DNA of 64,000 bases from Diploptera punctata (GCA_030220185.1 JASPKZ010007426.1:185001-249000), one strand, 5' to 3'; positions 33,377 through 45,330 are shown, counted from the stretch's first letter. Program-made: numbers and translations. Notes: a model not told the origin generated them from the sequence alone.

Positions 33377-33930
33377 TGTTTAGCACTAAAGAACGGGTTG
33401 CCATTGTTTGTGCACGGGTACGCGGATCGTTATATGAAGATGCCAGAGTTGAATTGACCCATAAATTCCGTAAACCGGCTCCAAAAAAAAAAAAAGCCTC
33501 ACATTCATCTGCTTGTAAACAAATTTAAGTGTACCAGTATTGTGTATATGATGAGGCACGTCATGGACGACCACGTGTATTGCAATTAATTCACTACGAC
33601 TATTTTATGTAATAGATGAATTTAACAGACCAGCAGTTACACTAAAAACCATCAGCAGAAACAGTGCAGCAGGTTCAAATTGCCAGTGATAGTACAAACT
33701 CGACCCCTCAATAGTGTGGAAATTTCTAGGTTTCTTTCACTCTATGAAAACGTTCTTATCACGGCTGATGATTCAAGAGATCTTATCACAAACCCAGCAG
33801 GCACTTTTTTACGGTTTAAATGTTAAGGTCTACATTTCGTTTCACGGCTGAAAGATGGAGTATGTTTTTTCACCAATATGGCGGTCACGTAAAAGGCAGT
33901 GGAATATGTGGAAACTTCACAATAATATTT
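33377..33930 (+). pseudogene. DUF4817-type transposase remnant
   Basis: ATG near 33377 opens MFSTKERVAIVCARVRGSLY and EDARVELTHKFRKPAP. DEARHGRPRVLQ follows after a frameshift. Later fragments HQYGGHV and VEYVETSQ before a stop may be the family's C-terminal NGGHVE region. Core missing or unrecognisable. Confidence 0.6.
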
Positions 33931-33989
33931 ATTTTTCAATCATTGTCTTCTTTAATTGAAATGGATACTGACTTTAGAGACACCCTATG

Positions 33990-35274
33990 AAGGGTACAGG
34001 GATAACACCAGCTAAATCAGTTTTCCTTTGTAACATAAAAGATGTACTATTAGTTGTACTACATACATACTTTGTTGCCTGAATGCCAAACTTTAAAGGC
34101 GAATAAACTCATGATTAAACTGTATATTCGACTGTCTCACACTTCTAAAATATATTAAAATAAGTATAGGGCCTATTATATACTGTTTTTCGTAACTTTT
34201 AAACCGCTTATTATAATTTCATTATCCAATTATTCCTGATTAACTTTGTACTGCGACATCTCAAAATCCAATACTAATTTGGCTTGAGTACGAACAATAC
34301 TTTTTTATTAAGCCAGAAGTGACTATAACTATCAATGTTAAAATTCAAATCACGATGAATGGAATATTATATTTTTTGTTCTTAACTTTTTTGTAACTTT
34401 TTGAGATTGTTAATAATACTGTTTTTTGTGCTGAACTACTTTCATTATTTAATTATTTCTGTTTAACTTTCCACTTTAATATTTCAAAATTCAGTACTTA
34501 CTGGTTAGTTATGTCTGCCCTGAAGCCCTTCAGTTATGCTTTACAACTAGGTTGCTCTTATGGATTGTTGAGATCTTCAGGTCTAATTCAAGATAAAATT
34601 TAGTACATCCAAAACATATACCAACAAAAATTAATAATTGCACAAAATTATTTTTATAATTGTGTAGTCAGACAACCATTTGCATTATTACTATAACGAT
34701 GAAACAAATGAAAGTTATTCAAAACAGACTGCCAATTGGACAGGCTATGCACCATTATGTAAGTTTCGAGAAAAATATGTTTAAAGTTTAAGTCAATCTT
34801 TACTATTCATTGTAGCGCGAAACTAACAATACTGGATATTACAAGTTGTTTTCCATGCTTGACAGTTATACCTCAACAATCTAAGAGCGGGAACATTTGG
34901 CTATTAGCTGCATGACACAAAATGTAGATTAACATTTATGAAGATAACCATTTGTTGCAAAACATAGAATCTCTGATAGGACTGATGGCGTTTACATATT
35001 TTTTTATAATAAGGCTATATTTAAAGATTTGGCGCTAAAAGTTTGCCTACACTTACTTCATCAGCCAGTGAAACAGCTGGCATCAAAATATCATTTTTTT
35101 AAAATGTCACTTAGCCGGTTGATGCACAATATTTTCTAATTGTCAGAATAAAATGCTATTTGCAATATCCACGTTTACCAGTAGTAATCATTTGAAAACG
35201 TAAAAATAAGTATATTTTTGCTTTTGTTATATATGGCCAATCCTGGATGTATTCTTAATGTTTTTTTTAGCGTA
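33990..35274. other. unassigned sequence
   Basis: No recognised element in this 1.3 kb. Confidence 0.3.
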
Positions 35275-35571
35275 GTTTATTTTTTCCATAACGCGGGGAG
35301 CTCACCTATCGTTATAACCCCAACATGGACTAGGTGATTTTTGTTCAAGGTTTCCTTCCTCTAGTCTTTGACGAACCAACGTCTCCCTACAAGGCAGTTG
35401 CCTTATCCTGGCAAGGTGCCCTCACAGGATCCGGACTAGATGAACCCTTGTTTTTTTAAGGTGTTACTCCTCCATCATTCCCCATTTCTCCTGGCTTGTG
35501 ACAGGCATAGCCCAGTTCTCAAAAATGAGTCTAGGTTGGCTAGGCAACAGAAGATACTCTAAAACTCCTTG

Positions 35572-35896
35572 GCGCGACAAGCCTAGAAGGCCCTTGGCCT
35601 GCCAGCCGTCTGCTGCTATGTGTTAAAACACACAGGTAGACGATCATCCAGCGGGTGTAAGTGTGATATGTGGTTAGCACGTCGGGTCCCCCAGCTGTTA
35701 TAGCTAGTTTTCTCAATCTGGAGTGGTTACTTATCGTAGCTACCCAAATTTCTCACGATGCTAGGTCAGCACCGTCTCATACTGGCCGAAATTCCATGAG
35801 AAAATTTATTTTTCCATGGAGATCCGAATCAGCGCAAGTCTCGTAGCTCTGCACCGAGACATATTGCCTTAACAACTCGGCTATGTCGCGGACTAA
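35572..35896 (-). repeat. SINE 3 copy
   Basis: Minus-strand head near 35896 (tagccgagttgttaaggc) and matching 3' end gcctagaaggcccttggcct near 35580. Confidence 0.85.
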
Positions 35897-36046
35897 CAGA
35901 GGAAAGGGGAGAGTAAAGTAACAGTGAATTTAAGGAGTGCATAGGGTATGGTGTCGAGAGGATTAACACAAAGTGATGTAGATGATAGGGATTTATGAGG
36001 GAGTAAAATTTACAGTGGGTTGCAGGAAAACTACTGTGTAACTAAT

Positions 36047-36368
36047 TAACTCGCTGGCTCTATCGAACCCGTAGATTCATGGCCGCGCGGACATAAGCTT
36101 TCCATACATCCCTATCCTGAGCTAATGTTTTCCAATCATCCTGTATAATCTACTTCCCTCATCATGTATGTTGTTCTCCCATCTCATTCTTGGGTATTTT
36201 CTCTCTGTTTTTCCTACAAGAAGCTTTCGTGCACCTCTTTCATACCTCATTCGTGCTACATGTCCTGCCCATCACAGTTTACGAGACTTAACTGTTCTTA
36301 TTATATCCGGCTTCCTATAAAGACCACGTAGCTCACAATTGTGTAGTTTTCTCCATTCACCTGTCTGT
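36047..36368 (-). pseudogene. LINE A copy
   Basis: From its tail (reverse of gttaattagtta) back through the MNLRV, WKTLAQD, RWAGHV and TGEWRKLHN regions on the minus strand, with small deletions. Confidence 0.85.
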
Positions 36369-36370
36369 TC

Positions 36371-36540
36371 AATATATCATCATCATTCTTCATGGATTAG
36401 GTCTTTGCCTGTTCCGATATCGCATTTGTTCAGCCTAGCGCTTTCTTGGTCTTCCTACCGATCTTCGTCCTCCAGGATATGTGTATATATATTTATTAAT
36501 TTCATTACCGTTAATATTTTTCCGAAAACACTATTCTAGT
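36371..36540 (-). pseudogene. LINE B 3' fragment
   Basis: Minus strand reads PGGRRSVGRPRKR, AEQMRYRNRQRPNP and a short (ATG)n tail, matching the LINE B end at 11200-11300. Confidence 0.7.
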
Positions 36541-36789
36541 AACATTATAATTGTAATAGCTGCTGCGAAATGCTGTTTCCAATCTCGGGTGGTGGATACA
36601 TTGTGAATTCCTTTACATCTGTGCGACAGAATACCGCAACCTGCCCTCCACTGGGTGGGGCACGTGTGCTGCATACTCTCGTGATATTATTCGTACCATT
36701 AGCTAGAAAGGAAATTAGAGTTTTTAAGGATGATTTTGTTGTTACTTTCATCCTCAACAATGCACAAGTATCTTATTTTATACAAAACT

Positions 36790-36962
36790 TTCTACCGCTC
36801 TGGTCTCGAGGTAATGTCATTGCCTCGATCGCAACAGACCCTTGTTTGATTCCCGATCAAGAAAAGTTTCCTGGGTGAGGTTTCAACGGTATTTTTCTCA
36901 ACTGTAAGACAAATGATTGGACAATTTAGGGTCCCTTTAGTCCCTCTAAAATTATTTGGCAA
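36790..36962 (+). repeat. SINE 1 head-half copy, diverged
   Basis: ctctggtctcgaggtaatgt, tttgattcccgatca, gggtgaggtttcaacgg. 3' half missing. Confidence 0.75.
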
Positions 36963-37110
36963 TCAAGAAGACTACATAATAGTGAGCTACATGATTTTTG
37001 TAGGAAACAAATATAATGAGAACAGATAAGTCTCGTGGACTGCAATGGGCAGGACATGTGACACGGTTGGGGGTTGAATAAGGGATATGGAAACTCATTT
37101 TAGTTAAACC
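36963..37110 (+). pseudogene. LINE A fragment, degenerate
   Basis: aagaagactacataatagtg to acatgtgacacggttggggg; matches the RLHNSEL..RWAGHVARM region. Confidence 0.7.
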
Positions 37111-37374
37111 AATGATAGAAATAAGCAATTATGATACACTCTACGAAAATACGCTTTTGCGATCTCTTTGCTTTTGACTTTCGTCGGATTTTTGTCTTTG
37201 CAATTAACATATTCCGAGTATGTCGTAATTCTTTTCACATACCCCGTGCGTCTGTAAATGAAATAGAACAAACGTGGTGGTTACTAGAGTAAATTTTTAT
37301 TTCGGATTTCAGGTACCCCCCCATTTAAAATGGTCGAATTTTACTGATTTTTAGATAAAATCTACCTCAGTTTA

Positions 37375-37480
37375 TTCTAATAGTAATATACTGAGTTCCG
37401 TTGGGATATATCGAAAATTGCGACCGATAGAGCGATTTTTAAATTTTCGTTTGAGGTGAACTCCTACACCTAATGGTTTT
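37375..37480 (-). repeat. dispersed repeat (accattaggtgtaggagtt type)
   Basis: gaggtgaactcctacaccta and tactgagttccgttggga, reverse of 30672-30785. Confidence 0.55.
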
Positions 37481-37629
37481 AGAAAATGAAAGACAGTGGC
37501 TAAATACTCGCCGTTTCTGAAATCTGTGTGCATATATGTTCATGAAGATCGGTGAAGATTTTTCGGAAATTTAAGATTTATACAAACGATTACAAACGAA
37601 TATAAACTTTTTTATTTATATGGAAAAAA

Positions 37630-37955
37630 AATCCATCCATAGTAATTCTGCCCGAGGGCAGGTCTTACACTGCAATCGTATCATTTTCATGCTATGCTTT
37701 GCAGCTTTACCAGGGAATTATAGGTGTGGTAGCTTCCCGTTACTTTCCACACCGGTGAAGGATGATGATGATAATGATAATAAGGATGATTGCCGGATGA
37801 TTTTTGGGGACAGTTGGGCCCTAAGCTTCCTTGCATTTGCCTTACAGTTGAGGAAAAACCCCGAAAAAAACTTCACCCAGGAGCTTGTCCCGACTGGGAA
37901 TCGAAACCGGGCCCGGTTGCGTTACAAGGCAGCACGCTACCTCGAGACCACTGCG

Positions 37956-37958
<3 letters not shown>
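37630..37958 (-). repeat. SINE 1 copy
   Basis: Minus-strand tail atggatggatttt to head cagtggtctcgaggtagcgt. B box ggtttcgattcccag is diverged. Confidence 0.85.

Positions 37959-37996
<38 letters not shown>
37959..37996 (+). repeat. (TA)n then (TTTA)n
   Basis: About 18 TA units then a short TTTA run to 38017. Confidence 0.9.
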
Positions 37997-38001
<5 letters not shown>

Positions 38002-38021
38002 TATTTATTTATTTATTATTG

Positions 38022-38300
38022 GAGCACGCCGTAGCGTAGTTGGTCAAGGCAATACGCTACAAATCGTAAAGTCGAGGTTTCGAGTCACGATGGAGTCAGG
38101 ATTTTTAAACTGACACGATCCTGGTGGCGCCATGGCCCTGGAGTCGACTGTTCCTCTAACGGAAATGAGTACCAGTCGCTTGTTTTGGGGGTAAATGTGG
38201 CCGTCACGCAGGGCTGACAACCCGGTTGACATCAAATGCCGATTGTCTTGAAAAAGTGGGTGCCTTAACCTCCTACGGCCTGTAGTGGCATCAGTTTACC
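38022..38300 (+). repeat. SINE 4 copy
   Basis: gccgtagcgtagttggtcaa head, gaggtttcgagtcacg B-box region, aggatttttaaactgacacg body. Confidence 0.85.
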
Positions 38301-38950
38301 TTTATATATGTTGTATGTGTGTTTTCTCGTACGTAACATTAAATATCTAATGTCTAATATAATTAACTGTATTCCATTGGAAAGTTTGATGCATTAAGAA
38401 CTTGAGAAGATGGGTTGTGTGTTAACTTAGAAGATGTTCAGAGAAGACGGGAGGAAATATTGTGAAGTCAGGTTCTAGCTAGATGAATATGCAAACTTTA
38501 ATCATGAAAGGTCGTATGCTATTCAGTTACATACTGAAAGAAGTTGGAAACTTTCTTTAATACTTACTAAAAGTCCCACTTTTATGCTTAAAATATGAGA
38601 GACTTGGTTTTCTAAAGCGAGCTTCACACGACTTACTAAGTCGAGGAGCCACTTTATCCAGATTTCAGGATTTAACTTCAAGTTTCTAATTTAAATTTTA
38701 CTTCAAAAAAATTTAAAAGATCAGATTGAAGAAGCAGAAACTCTTTCGAAAATAAACTCAATTTTCCTTTGATGTATGGATATGTTTATTAACAGCATGT
38801 AGCTTTTTTATTCTTATTTATAAACTCTTTGACATTTAATGTCATATTACTTAGGATCTTCAGGTAAATTCAGTACAGCTCAGATCTAACGACATGGCGA
38901 ACGTAAGGAATGCGTGACGTAATAATAAAGTCATATTATTTCTATCGCAT
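38301..38950. other. unassigned sequence
   Basis: No recognised motif. Confidence 0.3.
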
Positions 38951-38965
38951 TTATCATATCATAGT

Positions 38966-39134
38966 CTCGCTCTGATGGTTGTCCAGCGGCTCGCTTTGTT
39001 TCCCCGCAGCTGTTATATATAATTACATACAAAGGTGCCGACTACCGCCACTATAATAATTTCGTATGTTAATCATTGTCAAACATTGTCACGCAGCACC
39101 CGCTTTTATATAAATGGACAACCATCATAGCGAG
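38966..39134 (-). mobile_element. short TIR element, uninterrupted copy
   Basis: Ends ctcgctctgatggttgtcca and, reversed, ctcgctatgatggttgtcca. Contains gctttgtttccccgcagctg. It is the empty counterpart of 18456-19071. Confidence 0.75.
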
Positions 39135-39154
39135 GCGATAATACAAGGGAACTC

Positions 39155-39590
39155 TTAACCATATCATGCCGAAATCTACATTGAAATTTCTTCTAGAGAA
39201 GTGTTGTGATGTACAAAGGCCACGTTCAAAACATCTGCTATTTTTAAGTGCAAGGTAACTAAAATCCAGCGCCAAATTTCTCATTTAAAGTATGAGGAAG
39301 TTATAAAACTCCTGTATTGACAGTCTGGATAACCCTCACGACCCGTACACCGCCTTACTTCACTCCTCTCTTAACTGATGCAGGGATGTACATCTTCTCT
39401 GTACAATGGCTGTTTTTTGCTGGATTCTGGCGTCGATTTCTGTCCCATGTAGTTAAAACGGCAGATATATATATATATATATATTTTTTTTTTTGACACG
39501 TCCTTAGTACATCACAACGCTTCTCTGAGAGAAATTTGAAGGTAGGTTTCGACATGTAATGGTTGACAGTTTCCTTGTTAGTACTACTTG
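39155..39590. repeat. two copies of a 95-bp dispersed repeat in opposite orientation
   Basis: 39155-39245 (minus) and 39478-39590 (plus) match 28195-28290. A (TA)n(T)n tract lies at 39465-39495. Confidence 0.55.
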
Positions 39591-39620
39591 TCCTGAAAAT
39601 ATTAGTCGCGTTTCTGGACA

Positions 39621-39758
39621 ATAAAACACCATCTTTATAAACACTGCAATGAAAATGAAACAATTTTAGTAACCGCAATACATGGAGGAATAAAACGCAG
39701 TCTTTATAAACATTATAATGGAAATGAAACAATATTAGTAACTGCAGCACATGGATTC
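39621..39758 (+). repeat. two tandem 69-bp units
   Basis: ataaaac at 39621 and 39690 begin units sharing ctttataaacat and gaaacaa.tttagtaac. Confidence 0.6.
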
Positions 39759-40057
39759 ATAAGAGGACTGTGCAAGAAAGAACACATGGTTTGTGAATGA
39801 TTAATGCATTTCATTGCGTAGAACTGCGTGCATTGGAGATTCACAGCGATAACAGCCTCCCTCTCTTCATGCCCCCAAGGTCTTCTTGTGAGTTCCTAGC
39901 AATAGTTATTGTGTTTCTATTATTTTTGTCACTTTTTCTTGTGAAGAAATTAACCTCTCGTTTTTTTTGTATTAAACCGCCAATTATAACTTAAACACAC
40001 GCTCATAAGACTTCTTTTTTAATATGTTTAATATGTCCTAACATACAATATCTGTTC

Positions 40058-40147
40058 ACAAGACCCGGTCTGCACATCCAACAACTGGATTATCCTATCA
40101 CAAGACCCGGTCTGCACATCCAACAACTGGATTATCCTATCACAAGA
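40058..40147 (+). repeat. two identical 42-bp units
   Basis: The unit starting acaagacccggtctgcacat is repeated exactly (40058-40099, 40100-40141) with six more bases. Exact identity implies a recent duplication, or an assembly artefact. Confidence 0.9.
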
Positions 40148-40566
40148 AACCAGGAGATGTCGGACGTTATTAAAAAAATTATAAATTTATATTTGTTTTG
40201 TCCACCGCTCTGGTCTCGAGGTAGCGTGCTGCCTTGTCACGCATCGAGCCTGGGTTCGATTCCTGGTCAGGACAGGCTCCTGGGCGAGGTTTCTTCGGAG
40301 GTTTTACTCACCTGTAAGACAAATGTCAGTAAGCTTAGGGCCCAACAGCCTCCGAAAATCATCTGGCCATCACCATCATCCTTATTATTATTATCGTCAT
40401 CATCATCCTTCACCGGTGTGGAAAGTAATGGAAAGCTACCACACCTATAATTCTCTAGTAAATCTGCAAAGCATATCATGAAAATACTATAATTGCAGTA
40501 AAGTCCTGCCCTCGGGCAGAATTACTATGGATGGACGGATGGATATTTGTTCTAACATTTATTTGA
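40145..40566 (+). pseudogene. CR1/jockey-like LINE 3' end split by SINE 1
   Basis: atgtcggacgttattaaaaa and aaatttatatttgtt resume after the SINE as tctaacatttatttga; 4135-4185 shows the uninterrupted order. Confidence 0.6.
40201..40542 (+). repeat. SINE 1, full-length
   Basis: Target copies atatttgtt at 40189-40197 and 40543-40551, with 1-2 extra mismatched bases. Head tggtctcgaggtagcgtgct; tail atggatggacggatgg. Confidence 0.9.
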
Positions 40567-40726
40567 ATCATAGATTGGCAAACGCTGTATCATGATTCAA
40601 TTTTAGTCTCAATATTGATTGTTTGCTGTACGATTCGAAACAGCTTATGTTTACATATCCCCAGCACTGTGCCACCGGTTGCTGTACTTTAAGTCGCAGG
40701 GTCCTCAACTCTCATTTAAATTACAC

Positions 40727-41275
40727 TGGTCAACAACATGATTTTTGTTTCATGAGTACCAATAGTAGTACTTAATGCAGTTTTTTTATTGTGTTTTCAA
40801 ATATGTATTCGGAATTTCTCCATCACCCACTGTTTTTTATTTCTATTTCAATGAATGGATTTAAATAATTATTTCTTAATAAACGTTTTTTCGTCCATTT
40901 GTCCATTGTAAAATAAAACCAAATGAACTAACTCAGAAGATTTCAGCTATAGAAAAGATATATCAAGGCAAATGGAATCCTATTATGCTGGCCGATTATT
41001 GTTGGACCATCGAGAGGGATGCTCCACAGGCGAAATATAGCAGAAAATAGTAATTTGTTACTTTCTAGGTGAGTCCGAATGTTCGAATACTGTGTAGTTA
41101 CGAATGTATAAAATATTAAAGTGTATGAAATTATAAATTTCTGTCCCTCGGAAACCTTGCGTGGTGGAGAAAAACTCATATCATATTTGAATTCAGGAGA
41201 AAACACATACTATCAGAATCACATATTTCTCTTTCTGAGACTAAAAAAGTTTATTTTTTGTTGCTCAGTGTTATC
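40727..41275 (+). repeat. dispersed repeat X, copy 2
   Basis: Reverse of 2945-3475. Reads SAIEKIYQGKWNPIMLADYC and WTIERDAPQAKYSRK. Small frame and stop changes differ from copy 1. Confidence 0.7.
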
Positions 41276-41339
41276 TTGACGCTTATATATAAAATATACG
41301 TGCTTTAATTATTGATGGTTTGAATGCAATTAAATTGTA

Positions 41340-41681
41340 GGCGGCTCCGTGATGCAAGTGGTTAGACGCTCACCTCTCACCGCTGGGGTTCCGAGATCGA
41401 GTCTCGGTCACTCCATGTTGGTTTCGTGGTGGACGAAGTGGATCTTGAGAAGGTTTTTTTTTTCCGGGGTTTTCTCCCGTTTTCCCCTGCCACAATTTCA
41501 TTCCACCGTTTCTCTATACTCATCCATTTAGTTTCATTTCGTTCATCTGCCCCCAGTGTGGTCGGCCGGCACTCTTTGTCATTCACAGACCTCTATATAA
41601 GGGGATTCATCTCATCCATCCCATGAGTTGGACACGAGTTTAGGATATTAATATATTCAATTGAATTGTATAATAGTAATA

Positions 41682-41725
<44 letters not shown>

Positions 41726-41740
41726 TGTTATTATTATTAT
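41340..41740 (+). repeat. SINE 6 with (AAT)n tail
   Basis: Head cggctccgtgatgcaagtgg and ttagacgctcacc, with B-box-like gagatcgagtctcgg. The body ends before (TAATAG)/(AAT)n at about 41670-41728. Only one copy in the window, so the family call rests on structure. Confidence 0.65.
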
Positions 41741-41794
41741 TTTATTGGTATTTATATTAGTTGATTCAACCCACTCCTTCCCAATCGTTATAAG

Positions 41795-42052
41795 ACACCC
41801 TGCCTTGTCGCAGAACTAAAGGACATAACTTGGTTCGAGTCCCCATTACGAAAGAATTTTCGTCATGGCATTTCTGTCATTGTACGTGGCCAGTCCACAC
41901 AGCTTCGTGAAGAATTTGGGCATCTAGCGATAAGTAATTTTTCCGGTTTGTGTGATGAATGTCCAACTCTGAGATAGATACATGTGGATGTGATGCAAGC
42001 TGCCGGTTGGTAGCCCAAGGGCCTTGTAGACCTGTCGCGCCATGGAGTGTCT
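41795..42052 (+). repeat. SINE 3 copy, diverged
   Basis: ggttcgagtccccattacg B-box region, acatgtggatgtgatgcaag and accttgtcgcgcc-type end. Confidence 0.75.
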
Positions 42053-42394
42053 TATAGTATGTAGTTTACTTTAAATGCTGGTTTAGAGAGAGAGCTTTAC
42101 GTTCCTTGCTTTTCAGTACATTCCTTCCCTGTAATTTGTGAAGACAGAGTGCATATGCACTCTATCATTTGTGCTTTGTGTGACAAACTGTTCGTATGTC
42201 TCAAGAGCATAAATTAAACGGCTTTATACGAAACCTTAAAGGACATTAAAACCGTATTTTTACCAAAATATCTTCCAGAAAGTATTACATACGTTAAAAC
42301 AGGTTTCTACGTTTTATACAAAATACCTACATCAAAATATATTTGAGACGGGATTATTTCTTTATATACTTTTATTTATATATTTCCAATGTTT

Positions 42395-42815
42395 ACACAT
42401 CTTTCTGTGCCTAATGTTTTATTTTACTCCTCCATTCGTCCCTATTCATGCACTCCATGTCCTCCAGTTTATATTTCTTGCAGCCATGAGTTCCGAGGTC
42501 TTCCTTTTTTTCTTCTTCTAGGTGGACGCCATTCCAATGTTTCTTTCTGGGTACGTAACCTTTCTTCTTGCATTCGTAGCACATGCCCATACCAATTTAA
42601 CTGCATACTCGTAAATCTTATACAATCTATTATTGAATATTCAGTATTCATCTTTTTCTCGTATGATTTTATTTTCTATTTTCTCCAATTTTCAACATCT
42701 TGCCGCTTTCCTCAATAAATCCACATCCATCGACATATTTGTTGAATTTCCATGCTTCAACTTCATACGTGATAGTACTTCTCACTATTGAATTATATAT
42801 TGGAATTATAATCTC
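42395..42815 (-). pseudogene. LINE C-terminal remnant
   Basis: Minus strand: PIYNSIVRSTITYEVEAWKF, then LNWYGHVLRMQEERL, RRKKGRPRNSWLQEI and, after a frameshift, EDMECMNRDEWRSK. These are the usual C-terminal LINE segments in order. Confidence 0.75.
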
Positions 42816-42817
42816 TT

Positions 42818-42854
<37 letters not shown>

Positions 42855-42997
42855 GAAAGTTGGCCATTCCTTGATAATGATATATGGGATCATGCCGAAA
42901 CGTCGGAATCAGTGGCCAGAGGCCGAATTTGAATCCAAGACGCGGAAAACCCAAGAAAACTTTCTTATTCATACTTATATCCGTGAAAATCTGCAGC

Positions 42998-43005
<8 letters not shown>
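42855..43005 (-). repeat. repeat W, reversed copy between (TA)n runs
   Basis: ccattccttgataatg and cttatatccgtgaaaatctg are the reverse of the 15541 copy. (TA)n runs lie at 42825-42849 and 43003-43030. Confidence 0.7.
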
Positions 43006-43029
<24 letters not shown>

Positions 43030-43227
43030 TGCTAAATATCAAAATTAAAATTATAACATCGAAGTGGAATGGGTTGCATGTTTAAATAACCCCGAGAGAT
43101 ATGCCGGCGGTAGCATTGCTACCTAAAGGGTTACCCATGCCAGACAGGTTGAAGGGGATAAGCCAGACAAAAAAGTACCTGTCAAAAGAGTTACAATTTT
43201 TCACCGTAAAAATACAACCTTCAAGAA

Positions 43228-43348
43228 ACTCGAACATGGATTCTACTAGGGTAAAATTTTCCGGAGGTAATTGGAAAACATTAGTTTATGATAAGGATGT
43301 GTGGAGAGCTTATATCCGCGCGTTCATGAACTTACGGGTTCGATAATG
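43228..43348 (+). pseudogene. LINE A C-terminal fragment
   Basis: GGNWKTLVYDKDVWRAYIRA then FMNLRVR and stop. The codons just upstream do not match LINE A, so the 5' truncation is near 43240. Confidence 0.75.
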
Positions 43349-43376
43349 CCAGCAAGTTCAATATAATCTCCGTGAC

Positions 43377-43695
43377 ACGACAGGCCCTAGAAGGCCCTTG
43401 GCCTACCAGCAATCTGCTGACCTCATATCCACATATGTTAACCACAGAAATGGATGATCATCAACCTAGAAGAGGAATAAAATGTAGTCAGCGTGTCGGG
43501 TTCCCCCAGCCGTTATAATTTTTTTTTCAACATGGAGCCACTACTTATTGTGGCTAACCAGATTCTTCACGATGCTAGGTGGGCACCTGTCCCATACTGG
43601 TCGAAATTTCATGCAAAAATAGTTTTCGCATGAGCACTCGAACTAGCTCAAGTCCCATAATTTTACGCAGTCATCATGCCTTAAACCGCATGACA
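43377..43695 (-). repeat. SINE 3 copy, diverged
   Basis: gaaggcccttggcctaccag to the head near 43690; B box gcactcgaactag-type is degraded. Confidence 0.75.
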
Positions 43696-43828
43696 CGATT
43701 ATTTAACAGTTTCTGATGGGTATACTCGCTCTCTTCATATTTCGTTTATCGCTGGCAAAACACAACTGACTCGCTTCCTGCCTTCTTCACAAATATATAC
43801 GCGGGAGGAACTTTCTAGGCTTATTTTA

Positions 43829-44049
<221 letters not shown>

Positions 44050-44089
44050 TACCTGATGGTGTGAATACCCCAAGGTCTTCTCTTCCACT

Positions 44090-44465
44090 TCACCAGGGTT
44101 ATGGTCGGGACAGTTCTAAAACTGGAAGATTCTAGCAACCGATCTTTCCCGATAGAGCGACTCTTTCCCCCTCTCTACGTCATAGAGTCGTTCTTTGCGT
44201 AAATATGGTTTCCATGAATTTTAGAGGTCTCTGCAATGTAAGTGAGACAAAATCGACGGTCTGCTCGGGTCTTTTGACTCGCGAGTTTCCGAATCGTGAA
44301 TCAATTCCTGCTAATGCGAGACAACTAGTCTTGCCTTTGCCGGTGAAATTTAAATGTAATTACGACGCGTCACAATAACATTGATGCTGAAGTTTGGTAA
44401 ATTCCTACCAGGGAAATGAAAAGAATTTTAAGTAGGCCTACAGAAATTCATTTTTTAAGAAGATC
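44090..44465. other. unassigned sequence
   Basis: Only a loose inverted pair (gatagagcgactcttt / catagagtcgttcttt) is visible. Confidence 0.3.
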
Positions 44466-44467
44466 GG

Positions 44468-44800
44468 CTGGAAAATCTAGAATGGATAGAATATGAAATA
44501 AAGAAATGAGGGGAATTATGGGTGTACAAGAGGAGCCGGACATCATAGACATTATAGAAAAGAAAATATTACAGTGATATGACCATATCAATATAATGCC
44601 AGAGAAAAGATTGCCTAAAACCATAATGGAATGGATCCCAATGGAAAGGAGAAAGAAAGGAAGACCAAAGAAAACCTGGATAGAAGGTGTGCAAGCGGCT
44701 ATGATTATCAGGGGATTGGCGGAAGATCAATGTATGGACAGAGAAGAATGGAGTTTGATTTCCGTAAGTCGGCGGCAGCTGCCATGATACCGGATGATTA
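44468..44800 (+). pseudogene. LINE C C-terminal copy
   Basis: GIMGVQEEPDIID, EKRLPKTIMEWIPMERRKK, GRPKKTWIEGVQAAMII and EDQCMDREEWSLI. Internal stops early on. Confidence 0.8.
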
Positions 44801-44816
44801 TATATATTATGGGTAA

Positions 44817-44882
44817 ATGTAAAGCGATCCCATTACAAGCCTTAGGAGACCTTGTGGTAATAGGAGGTAAAAGTTCGTATTT
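44817..44882 (-). repeat. SINE 4 3' fragment
   Basis: taaagcgatcccattacaag and ggtaataggaggtaaaag match the SINE 4 tail side. Confidence 0.6.
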
Positions 44883-44989
44883 TCTATGAGATTTATCGAT
44901 TAGTGTTATGTGTGATCTTTTGAAATGCATATTTGTCTCAGAAGTGTTCTATCCTATTATTTTTACTGTTGTTATTATTATCATTATTA

Positions 44990-45330
44990 TTATTATGAAG
45001 CATGGACAATACGAAGAAGAGATGAAAGCCGAATAACAGCAAATGAGATGCGATCTATGCGCCGTACAGCAGGCTATACAAAGTGGGACCATAAAAGAAA
45101 TGATAAAATTATGGAAGAGATGGATGCAGAACCCATTCTTCACCATATACAAAATTTCGAGTACAACTGGAAAGCCCATCTTCAACGAATGCCGACTCAT
45201 AGAATTCCAAAAGTCATACTTCGTTACTGCCCCCAAGGCAAAAGATCGCTGGGACGTCCAAAAAAGCGGTGGATGGAAAATTCCTCTTTGAGACCGTAAC
45301 AGGCCACACGGCCTAATACTTGCATGGATG
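44990..45330 (+). pseudogene. LINE C-terminal remnant
   Basis: EAWTIRRRDESRITANEMRS, RRTAGYTKWDHKRND, FEYNWKAHLQRMPTHRIPK and GRPKKRWMEN. Uninterrupted for about 95 codons, then gatgattatt tail. Confidence 0.75.

Larger units (their letters stand above)
32585..33985 (+). mobile_element. Tc1-mariner-type element, deleted, holding LINE A
   Basis: Inverted ends: cagagtgtctctaaagt at 32585 and gggtgtctctaaagt on the reverse of 33985, bordered by TA (32583-32584, 33986-33987). Without the LINE the element would be about 0.69 kb. The right TIR lacks the leading CA. Confidence 0.7.
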
